From positions 38,603 through 102,602 of the forward strand of contig JADCRB010000154.1 of the NCBI GenBank assembly GCA_021464245.1: 64,000 nt of DNA, written 5' to 3'. The notes beneath the pieces were generated by a model. The model had not been told where the DNA came from. It searched no databases and saw nothing but the letters and a program-made list of their open reading frames with translations. Positions within the stretch are counted from its first letter, which is position 1; every line of letters begins with the position of its first letter. The stretch comes from Carallia brachiata. Taxonomy: Eukaryota > Streptophyta > Magnoliopsida > Malpighiales > Rhizophoraceae. Of this stretch, positions 54,201 through 64,000 are shown in pieces. A program made the position numbers and the translations under genes.

Positions 54201-57200
54201 GACCACTAAAAATTTTGAAGTTGCTTTTGTTTTCTATTGCTGAATGGTTAAATTTAATTTTGGCCATTTGATTTTTTCTTGAAAATCGTCTACACATGTT
54301 ACCACGCGTTAGAAGTAAAAAAAAAATCTCAAAGTTATTATAAATTATATTATAAATTTATTTTTTATTATTATCAAACATTAAACTCTTTAAGATGCTT
54401 TCTTAATATGTGCTAAATCTGATAAACACGTGACACAATAAAATTGAAATTTATAAAAATGAGCTAAATTAACGAGTGCAGATAAAAGAAGTAAACTATA
54501 TTTTGATATTATATCAAATAATAACTATGAGTCTTAAATTTTATCAAAAATTCTATCCATAAATTAAAAAAAATTAAAATTATTATAAACTTATTTCTTA
54601 CCAATATGATAATTAAACTCTTTAACAGCTGCAATTAGAAATCATTACTCAAAAGAGTCTCATTAAAAAAATATAAAAAATAACTATAAAATAATTACAG
54701 AAATAAGTTTAATTTTTAAAAAATAATTAAAATTTTATTTTTTTAAACTGAACTTAAATATATTTAATATTATCATAAATTTACTTAATATTATCTTAAA
54801 TTTTAATTTTTTAAAAAAATTCAAATTTTTTACTTATAATTATTTTATAACTATTTTACTCATCTTCTTTAACTTTTCTCAGCTAAAAAAATCAAAATCC
54901 ATTTTTTAGCGCCCTTTTTCCGCAAAACACATCTTCACTCTTTTTCTGACGTGGCGTGCCTTTATTAACTTATATAATGTTCTGCCACGAGCAAATGGGT
55001 GCAATCTAAAATGGTCAAGTTTAAGAGATCGACATTTCTTCGGTCCAAGATCGAACGAGGGCAATTTTGTGGACATCAAACTTCAGATCAATGGTCAATG
55101 GAGCGGGAGCACACTTTCAAAACTGGGAGTGATGCAGGGAATTTCACCTCTTTCATGCTGACTAACAGTTTCGTGTTTGGTCCAAGTCGTCAACGGTCTT
55201 ACCGACAGCTTTTATGTAACTGTTTTGCTTTTTGCAGGATCAGATTGGAGTCTCCGGTGTTCCTGTATATATATTTTTTTTCATCTTGTTGTTTTACCTT
55301 TCTTTCATTTTTTTTATTAGTTTTAGTTAGCATGAAGTTAAAAAAAAAATTATTAAAATTCGAAAATAATATTAAGAAGTCTTAACAGGATATTTCAATT
55401 AAAACAGATGTAAATATTTTTATATACGTAGACATTCAATATAGGCGCATGGTTAGATATCTAGCCCACTTCTAGCCGGTTGCGGTTCGTTGCTAAGAAA
55501 ATTGAAAAATTTTGGTTAATTAACCTATGTTGAATCAAAATAAAATTATGAGTAACTGAATTTCTAATTCAGTTATGATTATTAATTTTACAAAAAATAC
55601 TCTTCCCTCGTAGTAGCTTCTAAACTACTAATTTTGAACCAAAATTTTTGTATCTAAAGTGGATAGCATATGGCATGAAAAACCTTCTCTTTAGACACTG
55701 GCCATCTATTTATTCACAATTTTTTTTTCCCATTATCCATTTCGGGAAGCTTTTTACGGAAAAAGAAACGGAGACCTTATCGGGGTATGAATGAAATGGT
55801 TCCGTGGCCCAATCAAGTTTCCATGAACGTGAGTTAGGGGTTTGTGCGTTTTTTCGGCTTAATAAAACATAAGGCATATTACAGCAGGGTCGCTCGCTTT
55901 ATGTGCTGCATTTTTTGACTGAAACTCTTTTTTATTCTGTTTTTATTTGGTCTATAAGAATACAAAAAGTTAAGGTGAAATTCTACTATCTAACTAAAAT
56001 TAGTTGTGTAATGTTTGTTGGTTTAAGTAGTAAATAACTTAATTTTTTTTAAATATGATTTTGAGTTTGAGTATTGTATATAAAAAAAATAGGTGCTAAG
56101 AGAATTTTACTATTTTTAATGAGTACACTCAAGTTAAATTGGATTACTCAGAATTCAATAAATTTTTAAATATCAAAATTTTAGATAAAAAAAAATAATA
56201 ATAATTGTGCTGATTGCACACACCGGTAAATTAGGCATTTGAAACGCTTATGTGCCCCTTTTTATAGCCAAGAAAAGTCGTGTTTTAGAAGTTCTATGAC
56301 CATCATGGATTGCTCTGGTCATTTTGGTAAAACCAAGACCTCATCCCTTTTTTTTTTTTTTTTTTTGACTGAAAGACTTTACTTGAGTTAAGTTAAGTGT
56401 ATTTAAAAAAATTAAAAATTTTAATTAGTTGAGAAAATTGAATTGAATTTTTAATTAATTGAATCAATTTTATAATTAATTAATCAAACTAAATAAAATT
56501 AAAAAATTTAATTTAATTTCAATTTTTTATATTAAAAAATTGAAACGAAATGTTTTTTATATACTTTTTTTATATTTTTCTAATAACAAGAAAAAAATAT
56601 TACTATTATAATTATTATTAACAAATAAATGTTAATATAATATTATTATAACTTAAATAGCTGCTCATTTATATTATATATATAATGATAATGTTAATTT
56701 TCTTTTAAAAAAATAGATCAAAAATATATTTTTTTTACATTTATATTAAAATTTGAAATTTTGTTTGTTATTAAATTCAGTTAACCGAACAGTTAATCGA
56801 AACTCAACCGAAATTTTCAGTTTACCGAATTTTAATTAACTAAATTTTCAGTTGAAGAACAATTTTCATTTTTGTATAATAAAAAATTTTAATTCAAAAA
56901 TAGTTATAGCACTTCAGTTTAGTTAACTAAATCGTTGCACACCTCTAACCTGAGTACCAACATGCATTAGTGCATTCTGATTGTTCCCGTGATAAATATG
57001 ATTTTTTCCCTTTTTCTACAACTAAAAAATGAATAAAAATAGTTGGCTTTACATAAATAGTAACAACTAGTTATATAGTTTCATCTAACAATTCTCACAA
57101 TTTATAATTTTTGATTTTTTTATAAATTTAATTATCTAATAATCCATATTACTTTATAATTTCTTTAAAACTAACTAGATGAATCCATCAAATTTTTTTC

Positions 57201-58395
57201 TTAATAAATTAGTGTAGTTTGTGTATTTGGACGCTTTTTTAATACAAGTTTCTTCTTTTGAACAGGAAAACAAGTTTCCTTTTTTACTACAAGTTTCCCT
57301 GGCATGTCACTGACCATATGTGTATTCATTGAGTTTTGAGTAACAGGAAAAACAATAAAAGGCAAACATCTTAAGATATTGTATATTTAATTAATGATAT
57401 TTTATTCATATCCTTGTTTATTCTTCCTTTAGGTTTGCATTCTTTTTTTTTTTTTTTTTGGTGCAAAAGTTTGTATTCGTGTTTTGAATTATGTAGCCAA
57501 ATTAAATTGCGCAAAGAAATGCTTCTAAGTTTGAGATCGCCAACTGTCGATGGTAGTCAAATTTTAATTTTCCGTTTATATACTAAGTCAAACTTTGAAC
57601 CTAAAAATCATTAAATTATGTACTTATTACTATAAAATGAATGAAAATTAAAATAGATATACGTAGCGAAATATATATAGATGTACTGCCCATTCAATCT
57701 CATTTAACAATATATATATATTAAAATTTAACTATTTAATAACATATATCATTCACTTACGCTCCAATAAAATCATCATCTCTAAAATTTCCTAATTAAA
57801 ATATACCATGAAAATCGCATATTCCTTGCTTTGAACAACTATACATGGTATTATGTTCTAAAGCAGAAGGACAATGCGGTAATTCTGTTTGTTAACGTTT
57901 GGAGTCCAGACAAGAAAGAGACTTTTTTCTTTTTTGAGAACTGTTAAATATTTTTGAAAAAAAATACTTGAGACACTATTTTAATATAATTAATAAAATT
58001 TAATATATAATTAATTAAATTTTAAATATAATTAAAAAAATTATTATTATTATTTATATATATAATTAAGTTGATTACATATTAAATTTAATTAATTTTA
58101 TTTAAGTAATATTTTTAATTTTTTTTAAAAAAATGTCACTTATTTATTTATTTATTTTTGTTTAATGTGTCTTATTTCTTCCTCCATTACTGGATTGGAA
58201 GCTTTAAAATCTCTCTCTCTCCCTCTCTTTCTAACAAAATCAAAAAAAAGAAAAAAACAAAGCGACACAGACTTCTGGCGCCATTTGCAGATTCCCTTCT
58301 TTGTTCAAAACTCTCCTTCACTTTTTCGCGTCTCTCTTCCGGCTTCTAGAGACAATTACTCTCTCTCTGTGCACCGACCACAGTTTTATCTTTTA
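54201..58395. other. AT-rich intergenic DNA and AHL upstream region
   Basis: A less AT-rich island at 54950-55260 holds a frame (54999-55385) with no recognised domain. About 57940-58130 belongs to the A/T palindromic family seen at 12.9 and 31.8 kb. 58195-58260 is CT-rich, as in many plant 5' leaders, directly before the AHL gene. Confidence 0.45.
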
Positions 58396-61108
58396 ATGGA
58401 TGTAAAGCAGAGCACTGTTTCCGAGTCGGCCGGGAACTCGGAGTCGGACTCGCCGCCACCCGCTGTGACCAGTGCGGTGGTGCCAGTGCCGCGGGTAATG
58501 ACTACGAACGTCGCCGCAGCAACCGTCGCGATGGAGAGAAGCAATAATATTAGTGCAAGAACAACAGCAACTATAGGAAGTGGCGGTGACGGCGGCAGCG
58601 GTGGTGGAATAGGAGGAGGGCAAGGCAGTGGAAGTGCGGATTTGTTTGGGAAAAAGAAGAGAGGGAGGCCGAGAAAGTACGACGCACATGGGAACCTGAG
58701 AGTGAAATTGAAGCCATCGCCTTTCCAGTTTCAGCAGGCAATAGGTTGTGGAGAAATTGCCACCCAATCGCCGCCGCATGCCTTCTCTTTCTCCCCTTCT
58801 GAACATTTTCTCTCCTTTTCTTCTTCTTCTTCTTCTTCCAGGCGAGGCCGAGGCAGGCCTCCTGGCTCCGGCAACTGGCCGCTTCTTGCTTCTTTAGGTG
58901 AGCCAGTTTCAAGCAACCAGAGAACCTTTATTTATTTTTTGATTTTTTTTTCAGTCTCGTCGACGACGCACGAAAAAGATAGACTCAAGAGCGCATATTA
59001 ATAACTGTTAATATCAGTTATTTTGTACAATCTGACGATTAATATTTGTAAAAAAAATTAATGAAAAATATGTTTAATTGTCTGAGTGTTGATCAATTAA
59101 GTTTCGCTTCTGTATTTTCCATGTACATTTTATGTTTCTGTTTTTTTTTTTTTTTTGGATGATTTAACTCTGGTGTGGTGTTTGGCATATGAAGGAGCGG
59201 TGTTTGCAAACACAGCAGGAGGGGATTTCACTCCTCACGTGGTAACTGTTAATACTGGAGAGGTAATGTGTACATGATGATGGCTTTTAAAATATGTTGT
59301 CTTATCAATCTCTCTTGTCAATTTCAGAGTTTTTCACTTTCTTTTGGGATTATGCCGTGGATTTCTTTGTTTTGTTACGTGCAGGATGTGGCAGGGAAAA
59401 TCGTGTCATTATCTCAAAATGGGCCAAGGGGGATTTGTATTCTCTCGGCCAACGGCGCTGTTTCAAACGTTACCATTCGCCAACCCGGTTCTTCTGGTGG
59501 TATCCTGACATACGAGGCATGATCTTCTGCTACTGTTCTTTTAACACTTGTTACTGTCACTCCACTTAACTTGGTTTTTTTTTTTTTTTTTTAAAAATAT
59601 ATATTTTTGATGATAATCTGTTAAATATGATCCTATTTTGTCTGCTTCAGCAGATGATGTGTTTGAAGTAATTGCGTACAGTTGTTATTCAAGCTGTCTT
59701 AATTTGGGTTAGGTTATGATAGGTCACCCTGGTTTTTTCTGTTCATCTGTGATTGGGAAGTTGAATTAGCTTTCTGCGTTTGATTGGCACGTATGCATGT
59801 CCCAACCCATAAAGGCACTGTTTTACAATTAAGTTGCTAATGATTAGTGGTTGCAATCTTAGATCTGAGAATTGAAACGGATTATGGGTTGCAAGGACGG
59901 GAAATGTGATGTCCAATTGTGTAGCCTATTCCCCAAATTGTATTTCATGAACCTCTAAACATGACCGACCAGTGCTTTGCTCAAAATTAGAAAGAGGAAA
60001 ATGATTTGTCATGTTTCGACCATGTTACTGCTTGCTAACATCACAAAATAGTGTTTCGTAGCAAGATGGTTGTCTATGAAGTGTGTTCATCTATTTCGTA
60101 ATGGTTTTTCCTACAAGGTATTAATTCACATTGTCAATAAATGTTAAACTTAAATCTAAGGATGGTGTTTTTTTCAAAAGTTGCTCCTTTGAGATGAGGA
60201 GAGATTACCCACTGGAGATTTTAAGACCTTGAATTCCTATTGCCAGAACGTTCTAGACATAGCTTTCTAGGTTGTGTACCAAAGGATAGGTATAAAGTTT
60301 AAATTTTGCCTTCCCATTTCCCAAAAGCAAAAGAAAAGGCAAAATTTACGATTTGTGTAATTTTTCTCCTTGTTTGTGAGGACAAATTTGCTGCATTTGA
60401 ATTTGAATGTCTTCGACCAGATTCATTTAGGCAAGCATTTGACTACAAATACGTATTCTTTTACAGGGCCGCTTTGAAATACTTTCATTATGTGGGTCAT
60501 TCACACTAACTGAAACTGGTGGTGTAAGAAGTAGGACTGGTGGACTAAGTGTTTCATTAGCTGGCCCTGATGGTCGTGTAATTGGTGGTGGTGTTGCTGG
60601 TTTGCTTTTGGCTGCTAGCCCCATCCAGGTACTTAAAGTTCTGTGTTATGTAAATTTGAGTCGCCAGAATCAATGAATCTAGCTAATGCAGCTAAAACAT
60701 CTACAAGACAAACCATTGCTGCCCAACTTTTTTTAATGAGGATTTTCTTTATTTGTTAAGATTGTTGTAGGTAGCTTCATGCCAAATGGTTACAAGATAC
60801 ACAAGAGGAAGCACTATCGTGAACACGCGATCGCTTCTGTGGTCTCAGGTGCTCCAGATATGGCGACAGAGGGAACATCAACCTCAGAGGCAAAACCTGA
60901 GGACCAGAAATATATAACCCCTCCTGCATCTTTGGTGGATAGTGAAGCCCCACCAGCTTGCCTGGCAAAATCGGGAGAGAACCAAGGAAGAGCAGACAAC
61001 AGTGAAATACAAGTTTCCAACAGTTCTGCATCTTGGAATGGAACAGATCACGCATCAAATCAAAAATTGTCTCGTGACATCAATGTATCTGTGTCCAGTG
61101 AAGAGTGA
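58396..61108 (+). CDS. AT-hook motif nuclear-localized (AHL) protein, two AT-hooks plus PPC domain
   Basis: AHL proteins bind AT-rich DNA through AT-hooks and form trimers and larger complexes through the PPC/DUF296 domain to regulate chromatin and transcription in growth and flowering. Exons are 58396-58897, 59195-59262, 59385-59516, 60467-60628 and 60761-61108: 403 residues. AT-hook 1 is KKKRGRPRKY (about 87-96) and AT-hook 2 RRGRGRPPGS (about 149-158), so it is a type II AHL. The PPC runs from about 176 to 300: GGDFTPHVVTV, GRFEILSLCGSF, GGLSVSLAGPDGRVIGGGV, PIQIVVGSF. All introns are GT-AG except intron 3, whose donor is GC (TACGAG|GCATGA); no GT fits the frame. The start at 58396 gives the family-like MDV start; an in-frame ATG at 58165 lies in the CT-rich leader and was not used. 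A (TTC)n run encodes seven consecutive Ser before hook 2. Confidence 0.92.
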
Positions 61109-61123
61109 AGAGGATGTCCAAAG

Positions 61124-61227
61124 GTATGCTATTTGTCCAAAAAATTTCTTTTTTTTTCTTTTCTGGGTTGTGTTTTCATCCACTATGACAAGTCTCCTGA
61201 AAACTTGTATATATTTGTACGTTGCAG
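61124..61227 (+). other. Possible 3' UTR intron of the AHL gene
   Basis: AAG|GTATGC lies 15 bases past the stop codon, and a T-rich tract ends in TTGCAG at 61222-61227. Unproved; an intron this close to the stop would not trigger decay. Confidence 0.4.
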
Positions 61228-61688
61228 ATGTAGTTTAGGCTCTGGATGCTGTGAAAGAGAAGTGAAAGACTAATTGAGCATTGATTGCAACAATTGATTT
61301 ATTGACAAGAAGTCAGTTATTCAGTCTCATTGCGAGAATATAGTGGGCTTTGCAGCCTCTTTATCTTATGCTGAGGGCTCCTGTTCTATTATTTTCCCGT
61401 GGATTGTGCCATTAACTAAAGAGCATCTCCCTAACTTGTTCCCAGAATGAAAGACGAGCAAATGAAAGGATGATGACAAAAACATGAACGTTCTTGCTTG
61501 TGCTGTTAGTTACAAAAACCTGTATTTCAAGTTCAACTTCATTGAAATCATTAACTAGACACAAAGAACACAAGTTTGCAGCTAGACCAATCATCTGCTC
61601 ATGACCCGGCCGCCCGCCCATTTTCTGCCATGTTTGTTTGCCCTGTAGTAACAACCCGATTGGGTTGCATGAGCATTATAGCCGTCTT
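61228..61688. other. Convergent 3' regions
   Basis: No coding frame supported. Most likely 3' UTR of the AHL gene (left) and of the minus-strand gene ending at 61689. Confidence 0.4.
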
Positions 61689-61932
61689 TCAAAACGGGCG
61701 CTTAGCATATGCAGGTACAGCAGCTGTTTCTGCAAGGTCCTCCAAGTAGAGACGCAGCTTGCCCTTGGGACCTAATGAAAATTTTACACTCTTGAAGGAT
61801 TTGTTTGAAAGTAAGTAAAATATTAGTGGAAATATTTTTGTAAAAGTGCTTTAACGGAGGATACGCACTCTGGAGCATTCAGCGTAGCCTTGCCAGGCAA
61901 ATCATTGATCAGCAAAGTATTTGCTGGAGGTC
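61689..61932 (-). CDS. Last two exons of an unrecognised gene
   Basis: The penultimate exon is about 61865-61932: GPPANTLLINDLPGKATLN followed by APEC, donor TGC|GTATCC. The last exon is 61689-61790: acceptor CTTCAAG, SVKFSLGPKGKLRLYLED, then LAETAAVPAYAKRPF and TGA. The frames join in phase and have protein-like composition. I do not know the family. Upstream exons were not found: the next 400 bases are A/T-rich, then a hairpin, then a LINE. Either the gene is cut by the LINE or earlier exons lie beyond the window end. It converges on the AHL gene. Confidence 0.45.
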
Positions 61933-61974
61933 CTTCGAGGATAGTTTAAGACCATGAGAACGAAGAATTAGTTT

Positions 61975-62177
61975 TAATTATATAATTAATGATTTAATAG
62001 ATTTTTTAATGAATTAAAAAAAAAAGTATTTGCTTGAGAATATGGCCTTCGCACCATGCTGTATAAAATTCACCCAAATCCTCTAGAAGGATGGGTTTGT
62101 CCAGAAAATGTAACATTAACAGCAGAATGAAAAATAAATATTATGAAATTAGGACACATGCAATGCTGACCAAAACC
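61975..62177. other. Short AT-rich non-coding stretch
   Basis: Nothing recognised. Confidence 0.4.
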
Positions 62178-62247
62178 AAAAACACACGAAGCCTCTTCAC
62201 AACAGCTGAGAATTGCGCTTCGTAAGAGGCTTCGTCTTCGTGTGTTT
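62178..62247. repeat. Strong stem-loop
   Basis: AAACACACGAAGCCTCTT (about 62180-62197) pairs with 62224-62247, where AAGAGGCTTCG is followed by an extra six-base copy and CGTGTGTTT. The loop is about 26 bases. Could be an insertion footprint, a MITE tip or a small structured RNA. Confidence 0.6.
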
Positions 62248-62399
62248 GATCTTGGCTGAATGCTGTGCCGCGTGGTGCACTGTGGTGGCGTGTCTGGTGT
62301 CTCGCGTTGCTAATGTGGCGTATGGAATCTTTCTTTACAATTTTTTATTTATTTACTTTTTTTTCTCTTTGTAGAATGGAAAAGTAAACATACTCTGTT

Positions 62400-63926
62400 T
62401 GTCAACCTAAAGACAGAGGAGGGTTGAGTGTTCGTTTGTCAAGGACAGCTAATCAAGCACTTTTTTCTAAGCTTAACTGGAGATTTTTAACAGAACCTCA
62501 AAGCTTGTGGTGTCGAGTGCTTCGAGGGAAATATTGCAAGCAGGGACCAATAGCAATCAAGCATAAATCTGTAGCTTCGCATATTTGGCGCGGGATGGTT
62601 CGTTCGCAACCACTGTTGGAACGTGAGTGTGTTTGGAGACTAGGGAATGAGACTATGATTAAGTTTTGGGAGGACCCTTGGATTGTTAGAGAGCCGTTGA
62701 AATTATATGCACTCTTCCCGTTGGGTGACCATGAACTTCATGCCTCGGTGTCGACTTTTTGGGTGAATGGACGAGGCTGAGATTGGCCATATTTAGAGCC
62801 ACGTTTACCAAGACATATTCTTAATTGTTTAACTTCTCATTTGGTGTGGCCTGGTGATAGCAATCCGGATAGGTTCCGTTGGTATAGCTCCCAAAATGGC
62901 AATTTTTCCACCAAAGTAGCCTACCAGTCCTTGCTCCCGTCATCTTCAGGAACCTTCTGGGACAAGAGGTTTAATGTTATATGGCAACTACAGGTGCCTG
63001 AACGTATAAAATGCTTTTTGTGGCAAATTTTACATGGTCGTATCATGACGAACCAGGAGCGAGCGAGGAGGGGATTTGTTGCTATTGGGACTTGCTCGGT
63101 GTGTGGTTGTTTTGAGGAGTCTATTTTGCACTTGCTACGTGATTGCAGGAAAGCTGCAAACCTGTGGGCGCCATTCATAAACTCAGGGTCTCGGGTTAGA
63201 TTTTTTCAATTGAATTTATATGATTGGCTTATTTGGAACCTGCATGATAATGTGGGGCCTAGGTACGTTGAACATTGGCCTTCTTTTTTTGCTTCCACGT
63301 GTTGGGAGATTTGGAAATGGAGGAATGGCGAGTGCCTATCGAGCAAGGTGTTGGAGAAATATCCAAAGAGTTTTATAGTGCAGCAACATAATTCTTACTG
63401 CAAATTGTTTAATGCGGATAACGTCACTCAAATTGCTAGATCAAGATCAGTAGAGTATGTTGGTTGGAGACCTCCAGGTGGTGATGTGTTGAAACTCAAT
63501 ACGGATGGGGCCTCGCGGGGCAATCCTGGGTTGGCTTCTTCTGGTGGGGTGATGCGAGATAGCAGTGGACGGTGGGTGTTTGGTTTTTCAAGAGGCATTC
63601 GAATAGGAACAGCCCTTGCGGCGGAATTGTGGGGAGTTTACACTGGACTTCAATTATCATGGCAAGCAGGGTATTGCAATATTCTTTTGGAAATGGATTC
63701 ACAGTTAGCATTACAGTGTATTCAGAAGGGGGTTACGGCTACCCACCCTTTGTTTAATTTGGTTCAAGGATGCAGGAAGTTGCTTTGGCAGAATTGGAGT
63801 ATTAAGGTCTCTCATGTCTACAGAGAAAGCAACAAAGTAGCAGATGGTTTGGCCAATTTTGCCTTCTCCTTACAGCAGGGGTGCATGTTTTCCATGAACC
63901 TCCTTCTTGTGTTAGCCAATTTTTGA
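62400..63926 (+). pseudogene. LINE (L1-type) ORF2 3' half: zf-RVT and RNase H
   Basis: Starts near CQPKDRGGLSVRLSRTANQA, passes RGKYCKQG, HIWRGMVRSQPLLERECVWR and FWEDPWI, and meets an in-frame TGA at 62778-62780. The same frame continues to the zinc-binding reverse-transcriptase tail (IWQLQVPERIKCFLWQILHG, CSVCGCFEESILHLLRDC) and to RNase H. RNase H keeps all four acidic sites: LNTDGASRGNPG, AAELWGVYTGLQ, LLEMDSQLAL and NKVADGLANF. It ends at 63926. The endonuclease and RT domains are missing on the left, as expected for 5' truncation. One stop codon separates it from an open frame. Confidence 0.85.
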
Positions 63927-64000
63927 GAGATGATTTAGTGGGGGCATCATGACCTGAATGGTAGCCTTATAATTCTCTTTATTTTAAGGTTCTAAACCTT
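63927..64000 (+). other. LINE 3' untranslated region, cut by the window edge
   Basis: Follows the LINE stop codon directly. The A-tail and target duplication would lie beyond the window. Confidence 0.5.

Noticed and set aside
54999..55385. 128-codon frame
   Set aside because: The second half is low-complexity and there is no family match. It could be a leader or promoter island, not a gene.
58165..58395. 77-codon N-terminal extension of the AHL protein
   Set aside because: It lies in a CT-rich 5' leader. The codons give low-complexity Ser/Leu/Lys sequence, and known AHL proteins start near the 58396 Met.

Overview
This window is nuclear DNA of a flowering plant, almost certainly a eudicot. 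The evidence is AT-rich intergenic sequence, GT-AG introns, plant-specific gene families (AT-hook/PPC proteins, CYP76, SAUR, DUF3475/DUF668 proteins) and a dense layer of plant transposons. The species cannot be named from the sequence. There is no bacterial, organellar or viral block, no CRISPR array and no intact tRNA or rRNA gene.

Four protein genes can be read with confidence. (1) A 12-exon Kdo transferase gene (KDTA, GT30) lies on the minus strand at 2717-7075. I rebuilt it exon by exon to 443 codons; its upstream side carries a cluster of TGGGCC 'site II' elements. (2) A two-exon CYP76A-type cytochrome P450 lies at 34884-36618, with a broken tandem paralogue at 25271-27037. (3) A single-exon 606-residue DUF3475/DUF668 (PSK-SIMULATOR-like) gene lies on the minus strand at 43420-45240. 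(4) A five-exon AT-hook/PPC (AHL) gene lies at 58396-61108 and uses one GC-AG intron. Smaller gene traces are a frameshifted SAUR gene (1990-2315), an ALDH6/MMSDH relic (about 20280-20720) and the last two exons of an unrecognised minus-strand gene (61689-61932).

The centre, 21077-39110, is a diverged tandem segmental duplication of about 8.4 and 9.4 kb. Each unit holds a long-TIR Mutator-like element carrying a captured first-exon fragment of an FQR1-like NAD(P)H:quinone oxidoreductase gene (Pack-MULE structure), followed by a CYP76A gene. Several MITEs and another long-TIR element are present in one unit and absent at the matching place in the other, so each unit serves as an empty-site control for the other. 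Both P450 copies carry three single-base deletions. In copy 1 they end the protein early; in copy 2 they compensate and leave an open frame with about 36 out-of-frame residues.

The stretch 13545-20042 is a mirror-image Ty3/gypsy chimera: two LTRs in opposite orientation point inward, with gag-pro on the plus strand and gag, spacer and RT start on the minus strand. Inside the spacer are five copies of a TATAAAAGGCG-bearing repeat. A solo LTR of the same family with a perfect 5-bp target duplication sits at 40221-40982. Other mobile sequence includes a CCGGTT-rich hAT-type MITE with an 8-bp duplication, a Mutator-type palindromic MITE with a near-perfect 9-bp duplication, TAA/TTA-flanked MITEs, tRNA-derived SINE pieces, and a LINE 3' half with an intact RNase H domain at the right edge (62400-63926). 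The remaining DNA, mainly 7.4-9 kb, 10.6-13.5 kb, 36.6-40.2 kb and 50-58.4 kb, is AT-rich with no gene I can support.
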